The notes: generated by a model from the sequence alone, not told the origin. Positions 1-12,158 are shown, counted from the stretch's first letter. The stretch is 64,000 nucleotides of DNA from Scolanthus callimorphus (GCA_033964015.1 CM066913.1:8674953-8738952), one strand, 5' to 3'. Made by a program: numbers and translations.

Positions 1-136
1 ATTTTCTGTTATGTCCATTCATTGTCCTCTATTGATATTCAGATCATGCCATTTAAGAGCTCCCTCGAAGCGCCTGGTTCTGAACATTGCTTATGCTATG
101 AGCTAAAACTGTAAGCAAACGACCCAACTTTTTTTC

Positions 137-530
137 ACAATCATCATCGTCTTTGTCATCAGCATCATCCTGTCATTAACATCCCCATCAATCATCATTG
201 CAACTGTATATCAGCAGTAACATCACTATCGTCATCAAATCATCACCCTCAACTTTCCACAGCATCAGCAACATACTATCACGATGACCATCACCCTCAT
301 CAACCACATCCTCATTTAAATCGTGTCTTAGAAAACCTTCCCTACAATCGACGTTTCCATTAGCTCCTATTTCAGTGAAATACAGTCATATCAGTGCACT
401 ACAGAGTTGTATGCACTATTAGCACATATTTTGCAGTTCATTATCATTCCCATTCCCATCATCCTCCTCCCCGCCATCATCAGCATCATTATGATAATCG
501 TCATCACCATCATCATCTACAACAACATCA
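137..530. repeat. CAT/ATC-rich low-complexity tract
   Basis: Imperfect runs of CAT, ATC and CAC trinucleotides across about 400 bases. On the plus strand they give a histidine-rich open frame (394-597) with no other protein character. It merges into the minisatellite that follows. No gene is visible here. Confidence 0.75.
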
Positions 531-1405
531 ACTGTTCCTCAGCCTGCATTTGAGCAAAGTCTACCGAGTGTCTAGCAATTTTGGAAGGCAGGATTAATGC
601 TACCAAGGTCATCCACTTTTTCTTCCACAATGCCATAATGGTTGTCACCATCGCCATCATCATCTACAACAACATCAACTATTCCTCAGCCTGCATTTGA
701 GCAAAGTCTACCGAGTGTCTAGCAATTTTGGAAGCAGGATTAATGCTACCAAGGTCATCCACTTTTTCTTCCACAATGCCATCCATGCCATAATGGTTGT
801 CACCATCGCCATCATCATCTACAACAACATCAACTATTCCTCAGCCTGCATTTGAGCAAAGTCTACCGAGTGTCTAGCAATTTTGGAAGGCAGGATTAAT
901 GCTACCAAGGTCATCCACTTTTCTTCCACAATGCCATCCATGCCATAATGGTTGTCACATCGCCATCATCATCTACAACAACATCAACTATCCTCAGCCT
1001 GCATTTGAGCAAAGTCTACCGAGTGTCTAGCAATTTTGGAAGGCAGGATTAATGCTACCAAGGTCATCCACTTTTTCTCAACAATGCCATCCATGCCATA
1101 ATGGTTGTCACCATCGCCATCATCATCTACAACAACATCAACTATTCCTCAGCCTGCATTTGAGCAAAGTCTACCGAGTGTCTAGCAATTTTGGAAGGCA
1201 GGATTAATGCGTCCAAAGTCATCCACTTTTTCTTCCACAATGCCATCCATGCCATAATGGTGTCACCATCGCCATCATCATCTACAACAACATCAACTAT
1301 TCCTCAGCCTGCATTTGAGCAAAGTCTACAGAGTGTCTAGCAATTTTGGAAGGCAGGATTAATGCTACCAAGGTCATCCACTTTTTCTTCCTCAATGCCA
1401 TCCAT
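505..1405. repeat. Minisatellite, six copies of a ~155-bp unit
   Basis: The motif CATCATCTACAACAACATC recurs at about 511, 658, 814, 967, 1121 and 1276, giving spacings of 147, 156, 153, 154 and 155. The copies are nearly identical and differ mainly by one- to nine-base indels, so the array is young. It ends about 108 bp downstream of the stop codon of the minus-strand receptor gene, and so lies where its 3' UTR would be. Confidence 0.9.
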
Positions 1406-3217
1406 GCCCCACCCTCTGGTCGGCTCAGGAGCAAGCTCTGGTGAGATCGAGTTAGTTGGGGACTTTCGTGGCTTGGCCTTCGAAACTTTCTCTCCTTTTC
1501 TGTTTCCATCCCTCAATTCTTCGTCTGCGGTTTCTTTAACGGTACTTGTGGTTCGGCCCAGCTTATGCTTGTTGCTGTATAAGCTCTTTGACGCAAAACA
1601 GCGCTTTTGTTGTTTACACCATTGGTAAGGGGCTCCATGTTCTTCAGTGGGTGTCCGGTTTGAGCGGTGTAGCTGCTAGAAGCAGTGGTATTAGCTCTGC
1701 TGCGCGTTGTAGTACTCTTGGTCGCATTAGAGGAGGTCGTGGGCCAGCGCTTTCCGACATAGTCTCCAAACTGCCTTTGCAAAGCTGTGATGAAAGTGTC
1801 ATTTCTAAAGGCGAAGAGGAACGGATTCATGCAGGCGTTGAACACCAAACACATCGGAGGCAGCCATCGCCGGATCATGCTGTTTGCAACAGGGTTGGTG
1901 TCAAAGTAGATAGTCCAAGTTGTAAGGATGAAAATAGTCGCGTTTGGAACCACAAAGAAAACAAAATTCGAGAAAACTAGGATTCCAATTCTTGTGGCCA
2001 GCTTGCTTTCACGTTTGACCCCGGCGTTTCTTTGGGAACGGCGCACATATATGTATATGTGTATGTAGAGGGCGACGACAATAAGATACAAGAACACCTG
2101 GGAGAGCATTATACCCTGGGATACGAACACGGTGGTGGAGTGCGTGAAGTCGCGCACTAATATACACATCAGGTTATCAGTGATTATGGCCCTGTCTTTG
2201 ATCTGCATCACGGCACACATCCCTGCTGCTATACCCCAAAAGATCAGCAAGCATCCGGCGGCCATGGTCTTATTAAGGCGTATCCAACGCTTCATACAGA
2301 AAATTATCGCGAGGTACCTCTCTACGGTGACCAGTAGTGACGTAGCTACCTCCATAAACTGACCAAGCGTGAAGAGAGTCCTGAAGTAAGGGCACTGGTT
2401 ATAACGGAAAAGTCGGAACAATCTCGTGTTTTCTAGGCCGTAGTAATGCGCATAGGCGATCGCTATGGCATAAATTCCATCAACACGTCGCAGATCGCCA
2501 TGTGCCCGACTAGAGCAAATGCTACGGATTGTCTCAGAGGTTTAACAAGTGCGGTTGCCATTATAACTGTAATGTTAGTTACTATGGCAATTATACCAAG
2601 GGCATACTCCAGGTATCGAACTTTAAAGAGAATTTCCCAGCAGTAATCCTGGACATTCGCGTTGATTTGCCCTATGCTTGTCAACGCAAAGTCACATGTC
2701 TTATTCCTCTGCAAGGTCCCTCAAAAAGTATAAACTTCGCGTGCGTCTCATACACAAAGGGCCAGAGATAGTCAGGCACGTACTGACAAGCATCTTTCGG
2801 CAGCAGACGCTCCAGCGACGCGTTCGCCCTTTCCAAGTGACAGAGCTTGCAAGATTTCGAGAGGGACACCTGGTCGATCACTTGTATTGTGGTGTTACGG
2901 AGCAGCTTCTTTTTCACTGTGAACTTAGTGTTGCCCTTGACGAAGAGGTACACGACCTTCGGTGCGTGCCAGACTAGGAAGCCATCCCAGGTTTTCAGTT
3001 TGTTGTATCGAACACTCCTGAACAAAAACATTGGAAAAATATATCTTTTAATTTTCAGTGCCCTCTGCGACTGTAGGTAAAGTCTATCCAATTCCGCCTT
3101 TTCGCTTTCTACCCTCCACCTCCCTTTTTTGAAGGAAATAAGTTATTTTATGGGCAGAGCATTAATCACCGATACCCCTCACACCGTCAACATTACCAAC
3201 ACGGGCCTTTAAAACTG

Positions 3218-3238
3218 CCCCCCCCCCCCCCCCCCCCC
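3218..3238. repeat. Poly-C tract, 21 bases
   Basis: Uninterrupted run of 21 C on the plus strand, in the intron just upstream of the receptor pseudogene's last exon. Its exact length is unreliable in most sequencing data. Confidence 0.9.
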
Positions 3239-3650
3239 GACCATTACCATTTAACAAGTAGATTAAAAGAAAAACAATTCTAAGCTGTGATAAATCTTGA
3301 ATTTTTCTTCGATACACTAATAGATCAACACTAAAGATCTTTAATACAATCATACTTGTAATCTTGTAACGGTCTGTATATTAAAATATAGTACGTCACT
3401 TACAAATTGCGTAGTGAAGATAAGCCTAAGAAACTCCGTCGTATAGTTTCACGATATTGTTGTAATCCAGATTCCTGTGGAAAAACAGACGAAGTGTGTT
3501 TCCAGTTGATGTTTTTTTACTATATACTGTTATTTTCATTTGAAAGTATTTCATTTCCATTTCCTTTGAATGGAAAAATGAGTTCTTTTGGGTAACTCTT
3601 TCGGACGGGATTCTCCAGGGTTTTGTATCGTGTCTCATTCAGCCTGAATC

Positions 3651-3860
3651 GACCAAATCGGCTAACGGTGTTTACACCTTGTTGCCACCCAATTCAGATC
3701 ATGTGATGATTCCTTTGGGTGTTTACAATGGTCAAAATTTTCTGACTCGACCGAGTGCACGAGTGTATGTGCAGAACTAACAAAGTATTCACACATAGGA
3801 ATTATCACATGATCTAAATTGGGTGGCAATAAGATGTAAAAAGCGTTAGCCGATGTGGTC
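3651..3860. mobile_element. Inverted-repeat element (MITE-like), 210 bp
   Basis: The two ends are imperfect inverted copies over about 65 bases, for example CGGCTAACG on the left against CGTTAGCCG on the right, and TTGCCACCCAATT against AATTGGGTGGCAA. It has no coding capacity. It sits in the intron between pseudogene exons 4100-4029 and 3474-3404. Confidence 0.7.
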
Positions 3861-4190
3861 TATTGTGAAAAACTTCCCTAAAATATCAAAGTTCCAGGAT
3901 CTTATGTGCGGGTTTTTACTGTAGAGAGTGGCTGACTATGGATCTTTGCGGTGCTGAAAGATCTCAAGAAAGGTCTTCTGATGAAAAATAGTAATACGTC
4001 TTATGAATATAAGTCGGAAGGTACGTACAGTGTAGTAAGATTTTCCAGCCCAATGAAAGCTTCAACATCGATGGTGGTGATCTTGTTATGATCCAGGTAG
4101 CTGGAAATGAAGAATACAATTATTATGTTCTCCCATAGGTTGAAGTATGGCGTGAATTTTCGGTCTTTTCTCTCTTCATAATAATAATAA

Positions 4191-5378
4191 CAAGAAAACA
4201 GCCCGTCACTTCGTGACGCTAGAAGACCCAACCTAAGTTCCCCCTTCCATAAACTGCTGATTTACATTACTAATGACCTCCCTTTTTTGTGTTTGTTTTG
4301 CACTGGTCTCCCTGATTTTGGTGGGAAAAATGACGCACGTGTGTGTGTCTTGGTGAGTCAGTCCGGTTCTCAAATCTGTCTAAGAACCCGCTAAAATTGA
4401 AAATGCAGCCTATTACAGAAAAACATTTGACTTCGGAATTGTTCGTATAATGCTTATCAGTAAGGCACGAGAGAAGAAACAGGTAAAGTTAAACTGTTCT
4501 AAGAAATTTCTTAGTTTATCATAGGAATATTTAGAGAATATCATTAGCGCGCGCTCTGTAGGCAGTGCCAGGTGTATGAAATTGAATGAAATTTTTCTCA
4601 GCTCAAATCTTTCTCGAATTAGAATTATCCCTACACACAAATGTAAGTAATCTATAATAGAACCATTTAGGTTTGAATGTCTATGGTGCTATCGGCTATA
4701 AGGGAACTGTGTTCTTTTTTTAGTTTATGTGGGAGATTTCAACATGGCCGCGATGGCGGCTTTGTCCCTAGCTGAAAAAATCGCTTGAATTAGAACTTAG
4801 CCAAAGGTGAATCTTTTCCAACAAAAACACGCCCACTGGAGAGATTTCCTCCTTCTCTTCTGGTTTGTGTCCTTCGTTTTGCGATACAGCGTCAGGATTT
4901 ATACTTAGAAAATATTATTCATGGCTTTGTGGCATTTCGCCTTAGCGTGCTTCCAGAAAGCAAGGCGGTGTACGGCGGTGTACGTTTGTTCAAACTTGAA
5001 TGAAAACTTTTCTCAGCTTAAAGCTTTCGAATAATAATTATCCCTGCACATTCCTGCAAGTAATCTGTGACAGAACCATTTAGGTTTAGATGACTATGGT
5101 GATTTCGGCTGTGCGAACTGAGTTCTTTTTTAGTTTCTGCATTTCTGTGGGAGATTTCAAAATGGCGGCGATGGCAGCTTTGTCCCTCGCTTAAGAAATC
5201 GCTTGAATTAGAACTTCTTTTCCAACCAAAACACGCCCACTGTGGAGATATCCACTTTCTCTTCAGGTTTGTGAACTTCGTTTGGCGACACAGCTTCAGG
5301 GCCAAGCGGAGTGAGTGCGGACGATTTAGCCAATCAGAAACGTTTGCGCAGACAACCCGATTATAATAGTATAGATAA
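4191..5378. mobile_element. Repeat element, first of two tandem copies
   Basis: Begins CAAGAAAACAGCCCGTCAC and ends TTATAATAGTATAGATAA, exactly as the adjoining copy does. Inside it a segment around GGGAGATTTCAA appears twice (4731 and 5149), so the unit itself contains a ~418-bp duplication. No transposase-like frame is seen. It lies in the receptor pseudogene intron 6781-4101. Confidence 0.8.
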
Positions 5379-6586
5379 CAAGAAAACAGCCCGTCACTTT
5401 GTGACGCTAGAAGACTCAACCTGAGTTCCCCCTTCCATAAACTGCTGATTTACATTACTAATGACCTCCCTTCAAGAAAGACCCCCTGCCGCATGCCGAA
5501 ATAAATGAAGTGAGCCCCAGAGCCTTTTTTATATGTGTGAGTCAGTACGGCTCTCAAATCTGTCTAAGTCCGAAAACCCGCTAAAATTGAAAACGGAAGC
5601 CTATTACACAGAAAAACCATTTGACTTCGTAATTGTTTGTATGCTTATTATATCTCAGTAAGGGAAGAGAAGAAACAGGTAAAGTAAAATTGTTCTAAGA
5701 AATTTTTAGTTTATCATAGTTTTTTTTTAGAGAATTTCATTCATGGCTTAGCGTGCGCTCTGTGGCAGTGGTGTAAGTTTGTTCAAACTTGAATGAAAAA
5801 AAAAAAATGTTCTCAGCTCAAATCTTTAGAATTAAAATTATCCCTGCACATAAAAGTAAGTAATCTGTAATAGAACCATTTAGTTTAGAATGGTACTTTC
5901 GGCTGAGGGAAATGAGTTCTTTTTTAGTTTATGTGGGAGATTTCAACATGGCCGTGATGGCGGCTTTGTCCCTCGCTGAAAAAAATCGCCTGAATTAGAA
6001 CTTAACCAAAGGTGAATCCTTTCAAACAAAAACACGCCCGCTTGAGAGATTTCCTTCTTCTCTTCGGGTGTGTGCCCTTAGTTTTGCGATACAGCGTAAG
6101 GATTTACACTTGAGAATATTATTCATGGTTTTGCTTTGTGTAAATTTGTCACTCATTTCGCCTTAGCGCGCGAACAGGAAAGCAAGGCACTGGTGTACGT
6201 TTGTTGAAGCTGAATTAATTTTTTAGCTTTCGAATAACAATGATCCCTGCACATTCCTGACAGTAATCTGTGACAGAACCATTAGGTCTGAATGACTATG
6301 GTGCTTTCGGCTGTGCGAACTGAGTTCTTTTTTAGTTTCTGTGGGAGATTTCAAAATGGCGGCGATGGCAGCTTTGTCCCTCGCTTAAGAAATCGCTTGA
6401 ATTAGAACTTAGCCCAGGCTGAATCTTTTCCAACCAAAACACGCTCACTCTCGAGATTTCCACCTTCTCTGCAGGTTTGTGAACTTCTTTTAGCGACACA
6501 GCTTCAGGCCTAAGCGGAGTGAGTGCGAACGATTTAGCCAATCACAAACGTTTGCGCAGACAACCCGATTATAATAGTATAGATAA
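5379..6586. mobile_element. Repeat element, second tandem copy
   Basis: Follows the first copy directly, with the same start and end motifs and the same internal duplication (GGGAGATTTC at 5935 and 6343). The copies differ by scattered substitutions and small indels, so the duplication is not very recent. It is a non-coding element of unknown class. Confidence 0.8.
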
Positions 6587-6900
6587 TAATGTGTCTTTAT
6601 TTTGCTCGCTAAAAATACATAACAAACATTACAATATGTTACAATACATAACAAACAATACAATTCAGGCTAAAATTGAAGATGTATATTCGAATGATTT
6701 GAATGGGACTGAAAGAAACATTTATTGAAATGGTTTCAAAGACACATTTATTAACGAGGTTAACATTGGGAGCATACTTACAGTTCTTCAAGGGTGGAGC
6801 AGTTCAGGAATGTCGCATTTAGAATTCTTGAAATTTTGTTGTACGATAGGACTCTGAAACAAAACAAATCATTCAAAGGACGTCATTTATGATGTCAAAA

Positions 6901-7182
6901 TTACCACTGTATGCATTGCTACGCGACCTTCAAAATTCACTGTTGCGATGGGCGATTTTACGCAAGAAAATGTTAATATCAATTTTCTTGAACAGAGAGT
7001 TAAACATTCTAGGCAAGGGAAGGCAAAGGATAGCTTAAAACCATTTTGGTTGATTTTGCAATCAATATTGATCCAGTAAAGCAGCCGAATCCAGCGTTTT
7101 GGTTTGATTGACGGCTAAAAATCGCCAATCGTCCATCGCAACATTGAATTTTGAGGTCGCGTAGCAATGCATACAGTGGTAA
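6901..7182. mobile_element. Inverted-repeat element (MITE-like), 282 bp
   Basis: The left end TTACCACTGTATGCATTGC is matched by its reverse complement at the right end (about 7164-7182), and the match continues with mismatches for about 65 bases. No open frame of interest. It lies in the intron between pseudogene exons 9158-9087 and 6853-6782. Confidence 0.8.
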
Positions 7183-7563
7183 GGCAAAATTAAGAGCGTT
7201 TAGATTTTACCGATGCCGCATTGGTCATACTTGCGCGCCCAGGGGGTACTCGGATATAAAAATGACGGGGGCATGAAATTTGTAGTAAAAGTATTTTTGG
7301 GGGTTGAATTTTTTTTTTTTTTTTTTATTTATTTATTTATTTATTTATTTTTAGCGGAGCTCCTTAGCGGCCGAAGGCCGCAGAGCGGAGCACCAAAGGT
7401 ATCGCAGGAAGAATACAATAGCTCAAAGTAGAACTCAGGTATACGATCGACTTCATTTTTCATGGTTCAGCGGTATTCCCATTTGGGTATCGCGGGCGCG
7501 TCCGTGCGTGTCGGTCTGCGTGCCCCACCACAGGTAAACCAAGACCCTTTTACGTTTATTATC

Positions 7564-8285
7564 ATATCTCAGGTAGGGATGACGCACAGGCAAAAGTTGC
7601 GTTAGTTGCAAGGGGGATGCAACTACATGGTCACGTGGTATGGCGTCATCCATGACGTCATCATAGGAGAAAAAGAATATATCTCGGGAAGGGATGAACC
7701 TCAGACAACCAAACTTGGGTGTAGTTGTGTTAGTGACAAGGGGGTGCAACTGCTTGGTCACGTGGTATGACGTCAACGATGACGTCATCAAAGGAGAAAA
7801 ATAATATATCTCGGGAAGGGATGAACTTCAGACAACCAAACTTGGGTGAAGTTGTCTTAGTGGCAAGGGGGTTGCAACTACATGGTCACGTGGTATGACG
7901 TCATCGATGACGTCATCATAGGAGAAAAATAATATATCTCGGGAAGAGATGAACTTCAGACAACCAAATTTGGGTGAAGTTGTGTTAGTGACAAGGGGGG
8001 TGCAACTGCATGGTCACATGGTATGACGTCATCGATTACCTCATCATAGGAGAAAAAATAATATATCTCGGGAAGGGATGAACTTCAGACAACCAAACAT
8101 GGGTGAAGTTGTCTTAGTGGCAAGGGGGTTGCAACTACATGGTCACGTGGTATGACGTCATCGATGACGTCATCATAGGAGAAAAAGAATATATCTCGGG
8201 AAGGGATGAACTTCAGACAGCCAAGCTTGGGTGTAGTTGTCTTAGTGGCAAGGGGGGTGCAACTGCGTGGTCACGTGGTATGACG
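7564..8285. repeat. Satellite of ~128-bp units rich in TGACGTCA and CACGTG
   Basis: Five full units with GGAGAAAAA at 7666, 7793, 7921, 8049 and 8178 (spacings 127, 128, 128, 129), plus a divergent upstream unit. Most units carry a GGTCACGTGG box followed by one or two TGACGTCAT palindromes. The open frames across it are chance products of the repeat. CACGTG and TGACGTCA are known bHLH and CREB/ATF sites in animals; use here is not shown. Confidence 0.85.
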
Positions 8286-8603
8286 GTGCAAGGCTATCTA
8301 TGTACAACACAAAAAAATATGTAACCGGGAGCTCCGCTTTTAGCCAGTGGCTAAATCTATATATTATTTTTTTTTTTTGGGGGGGGGGGGGGGGGTGCAA
8401 AATAACGGGAAACATAATGGGACGGGCTTGGCCACCGGCAGCTCAGCACCATGTGGATGCTGGTATTAATTAACAAGCCTGTTTCGGCTAAAATAGTTGG
8501 GTATTTTTGGGGGGGTATCAAATTTTGGAGCAGGTATTTTTGGGGGGTATCAAATTTATGGCTCAGGTATTTTTTGGGTATGAAATTTGTAGCTCCGTCG
8601 GAA

Positions 8604-8625
8604 CCCCCCCCCCCCCCCCCCCCCC

Positions 8626-8664
<39 letters not shown>
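8604..8664. repeat. Poly-C tract, ~61 bases
   Basis: Run of C broken by one T (8626). It lies near the right end of the 7238-8695 element. It explains the proline-only open frames seen here, which are not genes. Confidence 0.9.
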
Positions 8665-9841
8665 ATCACCATTTTCATATCCGAGTACCCCTGGGCTTGC
8701 GCGCTTTCAAAACATACATTATATTTAGCGTTTTGTTGTTTTCTGTTCCGCCAGTCAACCCCTCAACCAATCAGGGTTCTGTTCGGTTTCGCTTGTGCAG
8801 TCGCCGTCGCGATGGTTTGCCGCAGCTGATTCCAGTCGGCTTCACTAGGCGAACCAGGACAACAACTGACTTGGCTAGGAGGGTTTACCAAAAACCAAAA
8901 CGAAATTTCATAAAACGCGCGCAGTGCGAAACAACAAACTGTAATACAACAAATTTGCTTTTTTTCAGCCAAGTTTCCCGCGTGATCGTTTTGTCATTTA
9001 GATTGAAAGATTTTTCGTTGTTTGCGTTCAACTGGCACGGTCAATCTCTTAGCCCTTTAGAATAGGATCAAGTCACAGATACTCACAGATTTTGAAGTCC
9101 CGTGAACCTCCTAATCACGCTCCTCTCCACTTTTGAAATGTTTCCTTTCGCTAAGTTCCTAAACACAAAAGGAATATTTAACAAAATCACTCACAATAAA
9201 CTAACCCCATTTAATTTTTTTAACGAATGTTTGCCGAAGGAATTCTTGAAAAAAAAAGTTATAGAGATCAAAATTTATTGAACAAACTAAACGAGATTCT
9301 CTCAGGTAACAAGATATAAGTCAACAATCACAGAGGAAGACGAATTTTCATTTGAATTACTTACTGCACACAGAACTTTATTAACCCACGCAGTGGTGAG
9401 AAATTAGAACTTACATTGTGCAGATATCGAACTCGAAGGCCACCTGGTTCACTGTAATTGCCTGTAGCCCTTCCACCACACACTTCATTGTATAGGAGCC
9501 AAGGGAGTGTCCACATCTTGCGCAGGTGCACACAGAAGGACATCCTGGTAGAACGCTCGGCTGTGTTATCATAGCAGAAGTCGATAGAACTGCTACAGTA
9601 GTTTGGGTTGGTGCAACAGATGGTGTGACGCTGAATGAAAGAGTTGCAAAGGTCGTTGCAACTACTACTGTAGGTGTTGAATAAGTTGCAGTAGTTTGGA
9701 TGGGAATAAATTCGGAGGAAGAAGTAGATGTGACGTTTGAGAGAACTGAGTAAGGTGTGGTACCAGTCGAGTATTCCGTGCTAAGGGCGAGGAGTGCGAT
9801 AACAATGCAAAGCACTGAGACAAATAGAGAGGCCATCACCA

Positions 9842-9845
9842 CCTG
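9842..9845 (-). other. Probable 5'-UTR splice acceptor upstream of ATG
   Basis: A pyrimidine-rich stretch ending CAG lies six bases upstream of the pseudogene ATG (9836-9834). The two related receptors have the same arrangement (24436-24437 and 38990-38991). This implies a non-coding first exon further upstream in all three genes; that exon was not identified. Confidence 0.5.
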
Positions 9846-11001
9846 AAATAGAATCAAAGCGAAACTCGAAATTAATAAGAGCGCAAGAAACAATGAATTC
9901 AAATACAGAAAGAGCAGCAATAAACCAGATTTAGTTTAAGTTATGTAATACTCATTTTGCGGGTTGCGCCAAAAGGACGTTTCGAAAAAGACAAACTGCA
10001 AACTGAAAAAAAAATTATGAAGGAGACAAGCAAGCACTTCTCTTTGGAAAACAAAAACAATTGGTGCTTCGTCCAAAAAAGGTTTCAAAATATGCGAATG
10101 TTCAGAGCAATGTATGCAAAAAAACACTGAGCGTTTCAATTGAAGCTGAGTAACATGAACAGAACAGCAAAGACAAATGGCACAAAAAGAGACTAGGTTA
10201 GAGCAAGCAAATGCACAATCTACAAGGTTTCGAAGGATGAACAGTACCTCTCAAGTCTTGTGACGTGCTCTTCCCTCTAAAAACAAGCAGAACTGAAGTT
10301 TGATGGCAAACTTACCTAATAAATATCCGAATCTGAACCAATTTAATTAATTATCGAGAGGGTTGAAATTAAAAAGAACACTAAACTCGGAGAGACCCAC
10401 TTAGAATCCCAAATTGGTTAATCTAACTGATCATAGCAGCTATAGCGGGACGCTACAATTACATTTGATGCCACCTGCAAACACAGATTTTTTCGTTTTT
10501 CATAAATATTTACACTGCCTTTTATCGTGAGTTTTCCCTGCGGTTTCGTGTGGAGTCGTTATTCTCTTTTTTCAAAAAAAGAAATTGAAACAAAGGCTGT
10601 ATTTGGAAACTTGCCACGAAATGGCTTCGTTTCATCTTCAGCAACTACAGTTTTGTCACCTCTTTTTATATATATTCCTCAAGTACCTAATCCGAATATT
10701 AAAAGCGGAGCGATACTGCCCCTCCGTTTTGAATTGATCGCATTCGTTCTGAAACGCCAACATTTGTGAACGAGGTTAAAACAGAAAAAAATCTGCGTTC
10801 GTAAATATCGGGAATTATTATTCAGCACATCGATGCACTGCCCAAATATGGTCATTGGAACGCCAATAGCTGTCTTCTGTACATGACAGCTATCCTGCGA
10901 TATCCGTCTCTGAGGGAAATATGATGTTTTGAGCTCGTAAAAAATACACAAAAGTATTTTTTTTCGGTTTTTTTTTGTGCTATCGATGTGCTGAATAATA
11001 A

Positions 11002-11117
11002 AACCATTATCCTGCTCGATTTTGCAGAATATCGTCTGATTTTAGCCAACTCGGGACTTCGTCCCTCGTCGGCTAAGTATCAGACGATATTCTGCGCAAT
11101 CTCGCAGGATAATGGTT
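11002..11117. mobile_element. Palindromic MITE-like hairpin, 116 bp
   Basis: Left arm AACCATTATCCTGC and right arm GCAGGATAATGGTT are inverted copies, and pairing continues with small mismatches for about 45 bases around a loop of about 20. A second inverted pair (ATTATTCAGCACATCGATG near 10816 and its complement near 10983) lies next to it. Confidence 0.75.
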
Positions 11118-12158
11118 AAACATGTTGACAATGAGAATATCAGGAGAATAATAAAAAGAGCAATGTATAAAGGCTGTGACAGAAGCCTCTGTCATGAGCA
11201 GCTGAACTTATCTGATTTCGTTGAAGCAAAAGACTTTTGAAATTGTGGTCTGCAGGGACAGGAAGATATGAAAATTTGTATGAAACGGAACAATATCTAT
11301 TAAGATATTTCTCTCATTATACTGATTATCTGCAATTATAAAATTAGGCAAACTAACTTTAACGAAGACAACGTTAATAAACTATAATGCTATATGATAG
11401 TTGGACTTATACTTTTCCATTTCTGACAACAGATATCCCGCTAACATCTGAGAGTCTCGGCGGGAAACCTCAAACACAGAACTATCTAATTTCTAAAAAC
11501 ACAAACGATGGGGTTTCCGCATGCTGCGATTCTAATGGTAATACTACCCGAACCTAGGGTGTGGTTTGTGTGGTTTTATTCTGGAGATAATTTCCTCCTT
11601 CTCAACGATGCTCCTGTTTCGGGGACGAGTCGAATTGAATATTATAAAAGTCCCCTTTGTTTTATGATCTGAGAACGGGAAAAGGATGGCGAACAAGGTA
11701 CTCGCGACTCTCGCATCTGACTGCTTTGCCTTGGGCTTGATTTTGACAAGTGAGGTGAAGTTCTTCTGCTGTGTCTCTCGGATAAGACAATAGGCAATTA
11801 GGGACTTTAGCAAATACGTTTCTTGACATTTTAGGAAGTTCGACGTTTTCCTTTTTTGGTAAGGTGTTCAAGGCCGGCGGATCTAGGGGAGGCTCAGGGG
11901 GGCATGGTCCCCCTTTTTTCGGGAGATTTTTCCAAACATGTTCTGTATTTGCTGAACGAAAGTTGTGGTCAAAATTTGAGGCGTAAATGAATCGCTTTTT
12001 ATAAGAAATGAAATGAGAGATAGCAATGGTTTAACGTCGACACTTACATCGAGGAAGTTTTAAAAAACGCTGGAAAAGACACAATTTTACATGTTTCTAT
12101 TAAATACGCTGCTGCTTTCATCGTCAAATCAAGCACTAGCCAAGTTTGATATTCGCTT

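Larger units (their letters stand above)
7238..8695. mobile_element. TIR transposon-like element, 1.46 kb
   Basis: The left end CCCAGGGGGTACTCGGATAT is matched at the right end by the reverse complement of CCCAGGGGTACTCGGATAT. The direct repeat CTTGCGCG (8 bp) flanks both ends, at 7230-7237 and 8696-8703. The interior holds a satellite array (7564-8285), a G run (about 8381-8396) and a C run (8604-8664), and no transposase. It is a non-autonomous element inside the receptor pseudogene intron. An 8-bp duplication fits hAT-type insertion, but the class is inferred. Confidence 0.75.
1513..9836 (-). pseudogene. Leucine-rich repeat GPCR (LGR-like), three frameshifts
   Basis: Rhodopsin-like receptor of the plasma membrane with an LRR ectodomain. 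Coding exons on the minus strand: 9836-9415, 9158-9087, 6853-6782, 4100-4029, 3474-3404, 3017-1513, all with GT-AG junctions and phase 2. Exon 1 encodes a signal peptide (residues 1-23), a Ser/Thr-rich stretch (about 24-97) and a cysteine cluster (CPSVCTCARC). The LRR exons are 72 bp, except 3474-3404 which is 71 bp. The last exon carries an LRR, cap cysteines and 7TM with VERYLAI at the end of TM3 and NPFLFAF in TM7. Three single-base losses break the frame: in 3474-3404, near 2712-2722 and near 2480-2492, each at a short G or T run. Restoring three bases gives a length of whole codons (738 aa). No other stop is seen. This is a young pseudogene or, less likely, a set of assembly errors. The receptor identity is firm; ligand unknown. 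Confidence 0.8.

Noticed and set aside
394..597. Histidine-rich 67-residue open frame on the plus strand
   Set aside because: It is a translation of CAT/CAC trinucleotide repeats merging into a minisatellite; no start context or splice partner.
8451..9065. 204-residue plus-strand open frame with a long proline run
   Set aside because: The proline run is the poly-C tract and the rest crosses the right end of a transposon-like element; no protein features.
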